A stretch of 64,000 nucleotides of DNA, taken from NCBI GenBank assembly GCA_022225965.2, contig JAKJXP020000163.1, positions 1 to 64,000 of the forward strand, given 5' to 3'. Made by a program: the position numbers and the translations under genes. This document shows positions 24,801-37,502 of this stretch, one piece after another (position 1 is the first letter of the stretch; every line of letters begins with the position of its first letter). This DNA comes from Diatrype stigma (Eukaryota > Ascomycota > Sordariomycetes > Xylariales > Diatrypaceae). Below the pieces are notes generated by a model. It searched no databases. It was given only the letters and a program-made list of their open reading frames with translations, and was not told the origin of the DNA.

Positions 24801-25731
24801 ACATACCTACCCATGCCTACCTCCAGTTGTCTTCCTGCCCTACCTCATTGCTGCAGTTACCTGACCTCCCTCACAGCGCAACGACCGTCGTGACCGGCTG
24901 CTACCGCAACTGCAACCGAGGACCCCGTCTGTACTTGGCTTGCATCACGGGCTATTGTTCATTCTGCCATTGTTTGAGGAAGCCGTGTCTGTCTTACGGT
25001 CCGACCCTGCATCCTTTCCATAGCAGCGTTGTTGTTGCCGCTATTGTTTCCGGCCCGCTACCAGCAGCTAGGACTGCCCTTCCCCGCCTGTTTCGCCCGT
25101 CTTTCTTCGCAAGGTTTATTTTCCCGTAAAGTGGTAAGTCCCAGCTCCTTCTGTTTCGACTGGCGGTATCCATCGAGGTATCCATCGGCGAGTCCCAGCG
25201 GCCCAGTGCTGGTTTAGGCCCGGGGGATACTGATCGGGTACCTCGAACGGGACCACGCAGCAGCGCCCTCTTGGCACACCATCGCATTTTAGTACTAGCC
25301 TCGCTGACTTAACTTGTTTGGGCTCAGGCACGAGTTGGCGACTTGACATTTTCGCGTCGTTTTCCCTGTTATTGGCTGAGAACCTCCGATTTCCGAGTCG
25401 AGTCTCTACCTGGGCATTCGAATTGCCAGCCAGTCGGACCCTTTATTTGGTCAGCCTCATCAACAACCGACACTCGCCTCATTCGTCTGGTACCTACGCA
25501 CGCCAACTGTCATTGTTGGTGCTGTCTGGTGCGTTCGCATCTGCGCATCCTCGGATCTCACATTCTCGCCTGGGCCCCAAACGATCAACGGGTTGTACAT
25601 GTCATAGTACCTGTATGTCATAACTCGGAGATAGTCCCGGCAGGGAAGTCACACCCTCTTCCTGCTGAGCATTCTGCTCAGGAATTGAACCTTGGTGCTG
25701 GGCCTTTCCTCCCCTCTCCAGTCTAGTCAAG
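21865..25731. other. Shared upstream region of cwc24 and apsA
   Basis: About 3.9 kb between two divergent genes. No conserved coding frame. From about 23,300 the sequence is pyrimidine-rich and looks like a long transcribed leader of apsA. Candidate leader splice signals include a GTATGT at 24290 and a GTAAGT at 25134 with a CTGAC plus AG acceptor ending at 25327. Several short upstream ORFs are present. A TA-rich patch lies near 23,135-23,160. Confidence 0.5.
25134..25327 (+). other. Candidate leader intron of apsA
   Basis: GTAAGT donor, branch-like GCTGACTTAAC near 25,304 and acceptor GGCTCAG. It lies 400 nt upstream of the apsA start codon. Supported only by splice-site pattern. Confidence 0.4.
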
Positions 25732-28700
25732 ATGGCGGCGTCAAGCCCGCCTGGCGACTACCTGTCGCCCGCTCTTGCCGATCCCAGCGAAGACCCCGAG
25801 CAGCAAGACCCCTTCCTTTCCGTAGGGTCGCCAACTGCCGCCGGTGCTCACCACCAGCGCTTCTCCAACTTCGATCCGCAGCTATTTGCCTTGGGCCCCA
25901 ATGTATCACCAGCACAGGCAAAGCGCGCTTTAGAAGCCCATCTGTCCGAAACCGACCGTCGCATGGAGGAAGCCGGAAAACTAGGCACGGCCTTGGTGCA
26001 GCAGCGCAAGGAGCTCAACGAGCGCTTGAGGGAGGTAGAGAAGATGCAAGCCGAAGGCGAGCTTTCTCAGGATCTGCGTCAAAAGCTGATCGATATCGAG
26101 AAGGAGTACAACGAGGTCGCGAGGGAGAGTGCTAGAGCCTTTCTTCCGAAGCAGAGGGTCCCTAGTAATGAAGCTGCTCCTATATCACCCCTCTTTCCCG
26201 AAGGCAAAGGTGGAAGGGTAAGTCGGAACTCAGTTCAACCCGGGAAAGGAGATGCCTTCAATTACTAACCAAAAATCTCTCGCAGCGTTCTGTGAGCCCT
26301 TCTAAATTTGAAGCTCAGGCTACGAATTCTCCCACGAAGCTCAGCGTTCCCAACCGGAAAATACGCAACCAACCCGCAAACCGCGTGCATGACATCGAAT
26401 TCGCAGCCGAGATCAGCACCTCTCTCATTGCCCAAGTCCGGAATCTACAAGCCTTGCTCGCTGAGAAAGAAGAGGAGTTGAAAGAAATCAAGGCAGAGAA
26501 GTCCAGGCTTCAATACGAAACCGAAAACTTCCAACAGCGCGTCAAGGCCCTTGATGAAAATGAACACCGCTACAAGGATGAGAACTGGAATCTGGAGACG
26601 CAGCTGCACGAGCTCACGACAGCTCAGAGAGATGCCGCCGAACGGGAAAAGAAATTGACCCAGAGCCTCAACTTGCTCCAGGCCGACAAGAATGCGACTC
26701 AGCAGAAGTTAGATGAGGTCAGGCTCAGCCACTCCAAGCTGATTGACGAACACGCAGCGGAAGTGAAGCGTCACGACATAGAGCTAGGGACGGCAAAGCG
26801 GAACATGGTCCTCGCTGACTCTGAACGCGGTGCTATGCAACGAAAAATCGAGGAGTTGACTACGCAAAATCAAGAGTTGGCTAAGGCAATCTCCCTGCAA
26901 AGAGGACGAATGGCGGAGCGAGATCAGGTCTCAGGGACCAGTGACGAGGACTTCGAAACAGCTAATGACAACCCAACGCCTGAGCATTCTCCGCCTCCGT
27001 CGCCCATCAAAGGAACCCCTCGGCATTCCATGCTCGAGACAGAAACGCTCAAGACTTCACTTGGACATGCCCAACGGACAATACAGAGTCTGAGAGCCAA
27101 CTACCATCGCGAGAAGACCGAGAAGCTAGAACTTAGACGTATGCTTCACGAAGCTCGCGACGAGGTAGAAAAGGTTCGAAATGATCCCGTCGTCGTGAAC
27201 AAGCGCGCCCGGAAAGCCGAAGCAAAAGAGCCTAAGAAGCCAGCCCCACGGTTACTTGGTGGTGTTCGTACTGTCCGCAGCGAGATAATAACGGAGGATG
27301 ACTCGAGCTGGGAAGATCAACCCGAAACTACGAATTCTTCTCGTCCTTCCCCTGCATCTCCGTCATCCGCTAGGTTTGCTACTCCAACCGGCAGCATTGC
27401 CGGGGATAACGACGATCACTTTGAGACGGCTAATGACACGAGCGACGCTGCTTTTGAGACCGCTAACGAGCGCGGCACGGAGACAGACGACTTCCATACC
27501 GGTGCCGAGGACTTCTCGAGTGGCGATGATACCGAAACGGAAACAGAAAGCCCCTCGAAGCATGGTACCCTCCGACTGAGACAACACAACCTTCCCATAG
27601 GATTCGGTCGCAGTGGGTCTATTGATAGCACAGCCTCAACTGATGATGAGGAAGACTACTACCACTTCGAGGGTGGGATGAGGACACCACCATCCCTTCC
27701 CCCACTGCAGCCGAGGTTCCCACTCAGGGTCAGCCGTGGCGCCTTCCGCCGCTCGCGACAAGCCAGCGAGGAGCCGGCTCTCCAAAGCAGTCCGTCTAGC
27801 TTCACGAACCGTAGTATAGGCACGCCAAAGCAGCATAGTCAAAGTCTGGCTGCCGAACTCGGAGATTTCGAGGGAAGCGATGATAATGAGTCGAATCTGT
27901 CGGCAACTCCAAGCAGGAGGTCTATCAGAGCTAGGACTACAACCCCGCCGCCAGCCGTACCTGCTTTGCCCAGGCTTTTGATGGTAGACAGTAGCATGAT
28001 GACCGAACCGGTCCCTGAGATGACGCACCTTTTCCCAAGCAGCCTGTCCGAGAGGCCCATGTCAAGGCACACTGTCATCAGCCGACATTCCACTCCTTCA
28101 TTGTACACGGACGCTGAAGTGCAAGAGAACCTAGACAAAATTCCACCCACAGCGAAGGATCTCGCACTTTCGACAATCCATTCTCAAGACCTGGAACCTC
28201 TTCCCGAGACAGATTTCCATGCAGCTGAATTAGCAGCTATTCGCGCCGAGCATGCCGAACACACCAGTCGACTGATTGGTGAACATGCCACTGCCGAAGC
28301 TGCTGCGTTAGAAAGCCTTCGGGCTGAGCATGCAGAGGAGTTGAGACAACTAAGTGCCGACCATGCCACGTCCCTGGCTGCTTCATCCGAAGCCCTAGAG
28401 GCCCGGCATGCTGAGGAGATCCGCAAGGCCGAAGCGACAGTATCGGCATCCTTCACACAAGAGATCGAGGCCCTGAAGTCGAGCCACGCTGAGGAGATCA
28501 GCAAAGTTTCAGCTGATGCTCTAGCTGCTCACGCCGAGGAAGTTAACGCCCTGAAGGCGACTCACGCCAAGGAAATTGATGCCCTGAAGGCTGCTCATGC
28601 CGAGCAACTGGCACTTAGGGATGCAGAGCTGAAGGCTGCCCATGCGGCGGAGATCGAAGCCCTTGCGGCTAAGCATTCCGAGGAAATGGCGACCTTCAAG

Positions 28701-31700
28701 AAGGACAACGATGCTGCTCACGCTGCTGAATTGGAGGCGTTACAGGCTAAGAATGCCGATGAACTGTCAGCTTCCTTAGAAAAGGTCAAGACCGCTCACG
28801 CCGTTGAGATCGAGGCTCTCCATGCTAAGCACTCTGAAGAAGTTTCGGCATCAAAGAAAGAGAGTGACACTTCTCACGCCGTTGAGTTTGAGGCTCTTCA
28901 AGCCAAGCATCTTGATGAAATCTCTTCAGTGCAGAACAATCTCCAAGCAGCTCATGCCACCGAGGTAGCATCTCTCAAGGATGCCCATTCCGAAGCATTG
29001 TCGAGCTCGAAGTCAGATAGCGATGCTACCCGCGCCGCCGAGATTGCAGAGCTCACAGCTGTCCATGCAGCTCAGATCGAGCAAACGAAAAGTCAACTGG
29101 CAGATGCTCATACCAATGAGCTTGAGGCAATCAAGGCAAGCCATGCGGAGCATGTTGAGCAGGCAAAGAATGAACTCATCGATACTCATGCCAAGGAACT
29201 TGGGTCTTTGAGGACAACTCATGAAGAGCAGATCGAGCTAGCGAAGAACGAGTTAACCGGTGCTCATGTGCAAGAAATTGAGGCGCTGAAAGCAAGCTTT
29301 GCGGAGCAGATCGAGCAGTCGAAGATTCAACTTGGAGCTGCTTATGCCAGTGAAATTGAATCCCTCAAGGCCAGTCATGCCGAACAACTCGAGACCCTCG
29401 AGCAGGCTCATTCGCGGGAGGTTGCCGATACCAAGGAAAGCATCAATACGACGCACTCTCGCGACATCGAGTCTCTGAAGGAAAGCCACAAGAAGCAAAT
29501 GGAGGAGTTGAGAGAAGAAAGCAAGGCCTCCCATGCCGCAGAAATTGCCGCTCTAGTTGCGTTGCATACTAAGGAGCTCGGGTCTTCCAAGGCAGAAGGT
29601 GAATCGACTCTGTCAAAGGAGCTCTCTATCGTGAAAGACGCCCATACGCGGGAGATCGACTCTTTGAAGAACCAATATTCTACGGCCCATGCCCAAGAGC
29701 TGGAAGGCTTCAAGGCTGCCCTGGCGAAACAAATCGAGTCATCCAAGGTAGAAGGCGATGTAGCACATAATCAGCAACTCGAGGCCCTGAACGCTGCCCA
29801 TGTCGAAATCCTCGAATCACACAAGCGCGAGAACGAAACAGCACAAGCACAAGCACTTGACGCACTGAGAGCTAGTCACGATAAACAAATAGACATGATG
29901 AAGAGCGATCTTGCTGCTACGAAGTCTGCAGAGCTAGCAATGTTGGCAGCAGCCCATTCGAAGGAACTGGAGGCTGTCCGGGCTGAAAACGAGTCCTCTC
30001 GTGCAAAACTCGTTGATGATCTCACACGCACACATTCACTAGAGTTGGAAACCGCTCTAAGTCAGAGTGAATCAATGAAGGAGAAGGAACTAGCAGCTCT
30101 ACGTGCAAGCCACACACAGGCCCTAGAAGCTCTCAACGCTAAGCATGACTCTACACACTTCGAAGAACTCGAAGCTCTTAAGAAGGAGCATGCAGTGGCT
30201 CTGTCAAGAGAGCTCGAAGCCCTCAAGGCTGAGAAGGATGCTGCTCATGCTCAAGAGCTCGAGAAACGACAACTAGAGCTGCAAGCCCTCGAGGATGTGC
30301 ATGAAGCGACACGTGCGAAGGAACTCGAGGCTCTCAAGACCGAACATGCTGCAACTCTTACCCGGGAGCTCAAAGTTCTGGAAGATCAACATCAAGCCAC
30401 ACTTGCAAGAGAACTGCAGGCACTTGCCGACGAGCGCGATGCAGCACGCGGAAAGGAGATTGAAGATCTCAATGCTGCACATGCTGCATCATTGGCTGCG
30501 CTGCGGGCTGAACAACAGGCAGCACTAGATGACGCCATTAACAACCTGAAGGCTGCCCACACCCAAGAGCTTGATACGCTGACCAGGTTACACGATACAA
30601 ACCAAGCCGAGGCGATCGAGGCATTGAAGCAGGAGAACTTGGCTGAACGAGAAAGACTGCTAGAAAACCATGCCGCGGCACTTGAGACTCTCCGTAAATC
30701 TCTATCTGTATCCCCGCCTACGTTAGCCATATCTTCCGTCAGCAGTGTCGAGACTGAACCCGTTGAAACACCTGGGCGAGAGGCCTTCATCCTTCCCCCG
30801 CGAGAAATCGAACATCCACGGACACCACAGCCTACAACCGCTAGGTCGTTGGAGAAGAGCAAGGCTAAAGCAGATGATGTGCCCCTGATCGCTGAGGATG
30901 AGACACGCCAATCACCAAGTATGCCCAAAGGACCAGAGACGCCAGAATCCCAGCGTCCCTTCAAGGAAATCTCGGCAAACGCCGATGCCCAGGCCAGACG
31001 AAAGGCAACCACTTCTACCACCGATCACGGTGCGCAGACAACTCTTACGGCTGAATCATTGGAGCATATGTTCAAGCACAGGCGGCAGTTATCCCAAGAC
31101 TCAGTTACCATTGTAACTGCTCGGGGTGAGGTCACAGTTACTCCGTTTGGCGATGCCGTGTCCCCATCGGCCGTCCTCAGCGATGCGGCATCTTCTGGGA
31201 CGGTGCGTGTCAGACGTTCTCAGGAAAGCCTCGGTAGCATCACGCGAGCGAAACATCGGATGACAGATTCTGGTGCAATTTCGACGCCAGAACCGATACC
31301 CGCACGACGCCCAGGTAGTTCAGCCAGCGCCCGCACATCAGCGCAACCTCGACCGCCTTTGCCTGCTAATCACAGGGAGGCCATCGAGGCTGCCCGGACA
31401 ACCTCTTCTAGCGGTGGCAAAGGCACTATGGGCCCCCCATCGCTCCCGGCATCAGCTTACAAGAATCCTACCTCCCGACCCTGGACGCCAAGCAGCAACC
31501 CACCAGTATCACCCCCGTCTGTCAGGGGCATGCCAACTCCAAGAGCTGGCAGGTCTCACATGCACTCGCCTACCAGGATACCAGTCATGAGTAGCCAATC
31601 GTCCGTATCGTCGTTTGTGTCCGAGATCGACACGCGGTTCAACATGCAAGGTGGGATGGGTGTGGATACAAGCGGTTTCGGACCCAACACGGATCCCCGC

Positions 31701-32711
31701 ATGATCCAAGCCATCACGCAGACGATGATCGGTGAATACCTGTGGAAATACACTCGCAAGGCTGGCCGTGAAGAAATGTCCGAAAACAGGCACAGAAGAT
31801 ACTTCTGGGTGCATCCTTACACGCGGACATTGAACTGGAGCGACACGGATCCATCAGCTGCTGCTGGCGGGCGTTCTGAGACGAAAGCCAAGAGCGTTCC
31901 GATCGAAGCTGTGCGGGTCGTTACTGACGATAACCCCATGCCTCCTGGACTTCACCGCAAGAGTCTGATCATCGTATCTCCTGGTCGCACTGTCAAGTTC
32001 ACCTGCACGACCGGCCAACGACATGAAACCTGGTTCAACGCGCTGTCCTACTTGTTGCTCCGAACCGGTGAGGAACTCGAGCCTATTGCAGAAGACGCCG
32101 CAGGGAACCTTACTCAAGACGATGTGGATGAGTTCAACCCCTCTATTCACCGTAGGGGGGGCAGCATCAGACCCCGAGGGCCTCCTTCCTTATCATCATA
32201 TAATTCTAGGACAACTCGTAACGAATCGCCCAACATCGATCTGGCCGCCATGAGCATCCCTACCTTAACTCCGACTCACAATACAGGAAATGGAAGTGTA
32301 CGATCTAGCACCCTCAACAGGCTAAGTGGATACTTGAAGTCGGGCACAATCAGTGGTACCTTTGGCAGCCTCAGAAGTAGAAACCATACTACTGATAGTG
32401 CTATTTACGAAGCTAGCGAGGTCCACGACAGTGCTGAGGATGTACGGCAGTTGTATGAACACCAGGACAGTCAAGCCGACAGGCTTGAAAACGTCAGAGC
32501 CTGTTGCGATGGTAAGTTTTGTTCAAACACATGTACTAATGTTCACCAAGCTAATCATACCATAGGAAAACATGACGTTGGCACCTTGTCACATAGCGCA
32601 AGACGTGGTCGGCTCTCCAGTCTATATTCGTCCCACACTCACACCCATAGTCATCCAGGTCCCTCGAGGGCTCCCACGCCGATAGGCAGCATTCGCTCCA
32701 CCAGAGGTTAG
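25732..32711 (+). CDS. apsA: ApsA/Num1-type cortical anchor for nuclear migration
   Basis: Three exons (25732-26217, 26286-32511, 32566-32711) give about 2,285 residues. Order of parts: an N-terminal coiled coil (about 64-130); a second coiled coil (about 203-377); an acidic segment with repeated FETAN motifs (about 384-555); a Ser/Pro-rich linker; a very long Ala/Glu/His-rich coiled-coil array (about 806-1626) built on HA-x-E starts; a basic Ser/Pro linker; and a pleckstrin-homology domain (about 1973-2087; starts GEYLWKYTRK, contains RRYFWVHPYTRTLNW). A C-terminal PH domain after coiled-coil repeats is the hallmark of ApsA/Num1/Mcp5. Those proteins bind phosphoinositide at the cell cortex and anchor dynein (and in yeast mitochondria) to move nuclei. 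The ATG sits in a CAAGATGGCG context downstream of a long leader. Confidence 0.92.
26218..26285 (+). other. apsA intron 1
   Basis: 68-nt phase-0 intron: donor GTAAGT, branch TTACTAAC at about 26,262-26,269, acceptor TCGCAG. The exon 1 frame stops inside it and the long exon 2 frame opens right after it. Confidence 0.93.
28212..30690 (+). repeat. 26-residue coiled-coil repeat array in ApsA
   Basis: About 820 codons of tandem, diverged units starting with HA-x-E (or a close variant). Most units are exactly 26 residues (78 nt); the exceptions I measured are 11, 15, 22, 30 and 37 residues. Nucleotide copies have diverged well beyond simple tandem duplication. Confidence 0.88.
32512..32565 (+). 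other. apsA intron 2, in frame
   Basis: 54-nt intron with donor GTAAGT, branch-like TACTAAT or GCTAATC, acceptor CCATAG. No stop and divisible by three, so the frame reads through; splicing removes 18 residues that include two Cys and changes the join to RACCDGKHD. Confidence 0.82.
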
Positions 32712-34920
32712 GTGTGGCTTGTCGGTCACACAAAGTCTTTCCATAGCGAATAATTCAGGTCATATATCAACCTCGATCGAGGACGATCGTTACTCGCATC
32801 TCATAACTAGGACTTTTCTACTTCACGAAGACTCTTGACGACTTGACGACTTTCATTCCCTTTTCTTCCCTTGCATGTCATCTCTGATTCGTTGTTCATT
32901 TTGTCCCACTCGTATGCGTTAGGACTACCCTAATGGCATTACGGGCCTGTATTCACCCATGCTACATCGCTGCCCTCATAGTCAAATGCATTTCCAAGTT
33001 CTGGAGTTTAGAGAGTTGATCAAAAGGCCCCTTTCACGGCATATACATACATACTTTCACACTGTCAGGGACTGGTCAGCGTGCTTGCTTAACACTCACC
33101 TGATCAGGGGGTCTGGCGTTGCGACGGAATCATCTCATATGTTGAGGATCTTCTTGTGTTGTATTCTTGTGTAACGGTCCCCATGCGCCCGTCTCCCTTG
33201 AACGGGCTAGTCGAGAATTACCTGACATATGGGACGTGAGAAGAAATTGTCAGATCAAGCAACTGGGTGTGATTTACTTACGGCAATTGAATTCTTTTTT
33301 TATTATTAAATGCAGTGATAATTCGTAAATGTGTTCTGTCTGTCGTGATGTTTGCTACTCGCCAATGCCTCGAAAGTTCACTGCCCGTCCATCCATTGAG
33401 TATTCATTGTCTAAGCAAACCATCACTGTGACTCTATGCTGCCGATGTTTGACGATGCAAGTATATGTCAAGTCAGGCCAGCTGGTCGCTGAATATTTTT
33501 TGCAGGAGACCTAGCCATGGAGAGCAAGCTCGTGCCCGCCAGGGGTGTTAGCCGACTCATGGTCAGGAGTGCTAGCCAAGATTCTTTCGTTCTCTTTTCC
33601 TCCTTGTCCTCTATCTCCATTAATCATTCATCTGAATTGAATCTTCTTGTTACCTGATGAGTTACAACTCGCGGGCGATCTTGTCATCTGTTGTTGGAAC
33701 ATAGTGAAATGAGCATTAGACTGACTGTCCATCGCCTTAGCCACGCCGGGGTGCGAAGTACCACCAGCTCAATGCATGTTGTTAGCTGCGATGGGTGGTC
33801 GTTCAAAGGTTTCAGGCTAACTGCTGTTCGGGAAATAAGTTATGGGAACTTACGCTCATCGGAGCAATAAACTGCCGCTGTACCCTTGTCACGATGCCTA
33901 AAGACTGCTCAATGTTATGTCAGTCTAGGTTAGAACAATGTTTCTGACAGCTTGAATAATGGTAGGTGTGTTCCGTTCAATTCAGAAAATCAGTAGGACT
34001 ATTTGGCAACGTATATGGTGATATACTTCAAAACACGTCGTTAGATTCCGCAACTTGCTAAGGTGGTTATCTCCAGTATCCCTTCGCCTGGTTTCTACCG
34101 GAATTGAATGCATTTCCCGTTGGCGTCGAGAACATATTTCATTGTTAACAACTGCAAAGTTAATGGCTACAGTTGGGAGTCTTTGGCGGCCTCGTCGTAC
34201 ATTCAACCTCGGTGCTCTACTTCAGGGGGTAGGAAAGCTCGTTTCGAGTACTACCATGGAAGTCACTTTTAACGAGGGCAGCACCCCCAATCCATCAGGA
34301 TGGTCGACTGTCTAGTTCTTGACTCTTCGTCCTGATCGCCATGCGCTCAGTATCTGGTTCCATTGAAGAAAAGCTCCAGTGTTAGGTTCACAGGCAATAA
34401 AAGGCTTGATGAAAGTCTTGTTAAAGTTATCAAGATTCAACACATCGATGGTTATTTTTGTCTGTGGTGGCATGTATATAACATTGCATGACAGTTCGAA
34501 GTTGCCGTGTATGTTCCCTATAATTGTTTTGTTATTTTAGGTAGAACATAACGGCTGTGTTCCCTTCTATATAATTCCGGTGCATTTTCCATTCCAGATG
34601 TGGTCCATAGCACATACAAGTGCTCTTCCAAGTTTCGGCTTACAATCATTCGTCGTGTGGGCTCAGTCGAGTGAAACAAGGCCATTGTCTCCCGATTTCA
34701 TGTTGTCAAAGAACATAAGATAACCCTTGTGTTTACCTCTCACTCCACCGTTTTCGAAACAATGGAACTGACCTGCTAAACATCGCAATACAAATATAAT
34801 GCGGCTCCCCGTCCCCTTTCAAAACGAAACATACAACAGCAAACCAACACAACACTGGGAAAGCATCACTAAACACGTCAGATCGATTGGACAACAACAG
34901 TCAAATTCTGAGCGTCAATC
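32712..34920. other. Intergenic region
   Basis: About 2.2 kb downstream of apsA. Begins with its 3' UTR. Frames of up to 86 codons (for example 34055-34315, +) have no recognised content. Confidence 0.55.
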
Positions 34921-35319
34921 ATGTGCGAGGACAGTATTTCCACGTACCCTTGCGGTCACTCCAAGAAGGTTCGTAAGTATTGTCAGAAGGCAAAGCTAAC
35001 GAACATTGTCCGCATAGGCCAGCCCGACACCCATTGTGGCTCCCTCGTCAACGTCGTGGTGGACCCAGACCTTGAAGATAGCTGCGGTGGGGCTTGCCTG
35101 ACCGTACCCTGGCAGTGCAGCTGTAATACTTCTGCTAAGCAGGTAAGATGGAGGTGTGAGAGTTGTCATCGGATTCGTGGCAGCGACTGCCTGGCCTGGG
35201 CTATCTGTCATTGCGCTCGAAAGCATTGCCAAAAGGCCGTGGTGGGTAGTGGCTTTAACATTTGTCAAGACTGTCTCGCGGGCTGTGATCAGAGCCAAAC
35301 CCAAGCCGCAAACCGGTGA
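34921..35319 (+). CDS. Small Cys/His-rich protein, function unknown
   Basis: A short gene; exon 1 34921-34972 and exon 2 from 35018. Spliced to the first stop it gives 117 residues with about 16 Cys and several His arranged as CGH, CGS, CGGAC, CSC, CESC, CHC and CQDC pairs. That spacing suggests zinc binding, although it fits no named finger I can recognise. It opens with MCED and a CGH motif. No signal peptide. The stop is preceded by CCGGTGAGTC, a good splice donor (35314), so the true C-terminus may lie in a further exon downstream. Unrecognised family; zinc binding is inference from composition. Confidence 0.6.
   Translation: MCEDSISTYPCGHSKKVRKYCQKAKLTNIVRIGQPDTHCGSLVNVVVDPDLEDSCGGACLTVPWQCSCNTSAKQVRWRCESCHRIRGSDCLAWAICHCARKHCQKAVVGSGFNICQDCLAGCDQSQTQAANR
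34973..35017 (+). other. 45-nt in-frame intron of the Cys-rich gene
   Basis: Donor GTAAGT, branch AGCTAAC at 34994-35000, acceptor GCATAG. It has no in-frame stop, so unspliced RNA would add 15 residues, including one Cys. At the lower limit of fungal intron length. Confidence 0.72.
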
Positions 35320-36970
35320 GTCGTAACATACCCGTCCTCGTCTGCTTGAGGTTGTAACGCGCTAGCTAGTATATGTTAATATCGGCCGCGTACTTCGTCA
35401 AATCACAATGCCCTGTTCAGAACACCTGTGAACGTTCATAGGTATCGACTATTGTGTATCCCAACGCTAAAGGGGGGTTGTTCACATGCCTTCTCTTTAT
35501 CCCATAACTAATGAATCGGCTCATCATAGTCTCGGACATAAATTTTGAACTTGTTATATAGTATACATAAGCTAGGTTGACAAAGTTTGATGATCTATGT
35601 GTTCGCTAACCAAGGACGCAAAATATTCTCTAACAGTATAATAGAAAGAGGCAGCCGCCGTATCCTGTACTCACCGATAACACATAGGAACGGAGACCAC
35701 AGACACCAGGAGGCAAAGTGAAGCCGCCATATGGTAGGCTCTTCGTCTTGCCACTCCTCGGCCATCATCCCCACTATAAGTGCTACCAGATCGCAGGCAG
35801 CAAAATCGGATGAGAATGATGTGCAATCTCAAGCCCTGGACATTGCCATTGACAGTGTCCTCCGTTAGTTAAGTATTGCACCTACAATATCATACTCAGG
35901 TTGTGCTCGAAATTTGCCCATAATCAGAACAATCGCACATCTATGCTGCCCATCGTGGGGTATCACTTGTTTGTTTTCAGGCTTAGAGTGCATCATTCGA
36001 ACCTCAAGACTTGTTTGAGCCATTCTACTAAAATATCAGCCTCCTTTCCTCCACAGGCTTCAAGCCAATGGTTTATAGGAGCGATAATTTATTGAGTATA
36101 TGTGGTATATGGCTATATAGAACGAGGGAAGGTGTATGAGTCCACGTAGAGGGTACTCTTCCGAGGTCTGCGCTCCCCGTGGCGCACAGAAAAGATGAGG
36201 ATGTCCTGTTCCATATCATTATTCGGTTTCCGGGTAACCGTAGCAGAACCTTCGCCATGCGTTAGTAACCAGTTACTGCACTGGTCCGTTGGGTCCCTGG
36301 TGGATTAGGTCTTGGTCTTGATATCAATTACTGCAATGGTAACCTGTAAATCTCTAACGTCCACCCCGCCTCCTGAAATCACAAGCTTTTTCGTATCCTC
36401 GTCTTTGAACTACTGGTATCGTTAAATGGAAGAAACACTGGATCGAAAAGGCAAGATGAAACGAAACTTAGGCAAACTTTACATTCGTCTAAGTTTGAGC
36501 AGGAAATACTTTCCCATATAACAACGGATATAGGTCAGCTAATCACGCTACTTATGCTTAACTATGTTTAAAGTTATAAAAATCGTTACAATAGCCAGGT
36601 CAGACAAGATGAAGTCATTATTTATTAAATCGTTGCCTGGTATGCGCAGGGTGTTACGCAACGCCACTACTGCAACGTGATGGCCACCATTTGGTAGTTA
36701 CCAGCTTCTGCAATCCATCCATTCGGGATTTTTCCGAAATTGCGCAACCTGCAACGCAATCCACGATAGCTTCCTCGTTGCGTAACGGTTGCAGCGTTGC
36801 AGTGGCTGGTAATTTGTGGCTAATATACGCCCAGGCACCGCCACATTACCGGGCTGCAAATAAGGGGTCCGGACGCTGGAGGGTAGGAGGGGCCCGAAGG
36901 GGGAGGGGAAGGCGGTGGTTAAGGGGTGGTATGGGTCGGAAAGGTAAAAGATACGCTTCGAATACGTATA
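35320..36970. other. Intergenic region up to the first AT-rich island
   Basis: No gene seen. Between about 36,640 and 36,830 the motif GCAAC and its complement GTTGC recur many times, alongside a CAGGGTG at about 36,647, which resembles the subterminal repeats of a hAT-type transposon end. A GC-rich patch at 36,850-36,960 precedes an abrupt switch to AT-rich sequence. Confidence 0.5.
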
Positions 36971-37502
36971 TCCTGACGCGTATGGGCTTTTAAATACCAA
37001 AGGTTTATCATATAACCTTTATATTATAGGTGCAAAGCAAAAAGCAGCTATGAGAAAGAAATTAATAATGTAAATTTAAAGGAATTTAAGCAAGTAAAGT
37101 GCTAAAAGGCGGTTATTTAGGTATAAGTAATGCCATTAAGGCATTAGCTACGCAATATAGCTTCTTAAACGCTTTCGAAAAACGAAGCCGTTTTTAGCAT
37201 TCTTTTTATATTAAGTTTGGAAATTAATTGGTATTATTTCATTTAAATATACGATATTTTTCGAAATATAAAAACCTTTAATTTGTTATTTTATGCCGTT
37301 ACGATATATCGCGTCGAAATAAAGGTTATGGCAAATTAACGATTATTTATATAACCGCTTTAGTTTTATTACCATAAGTTTAATTTTATTTGCTATACGA
37401 ATTGTTTATATTTTTCCGCTTAAAAGGCCTTTATAGCTATAATAAGTAAGTTATAACAAATAAGTTATAATAAATAAGTAAGTTATAATAAGTAATTATA
37501 TA

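Noticed and set aside
28212..30690. Regular repeats considered as a CRISPR-like or satellite array
   Set aside because: It is coding, keeps frame throughout, and the repeat is a coiled-coil periodicity.
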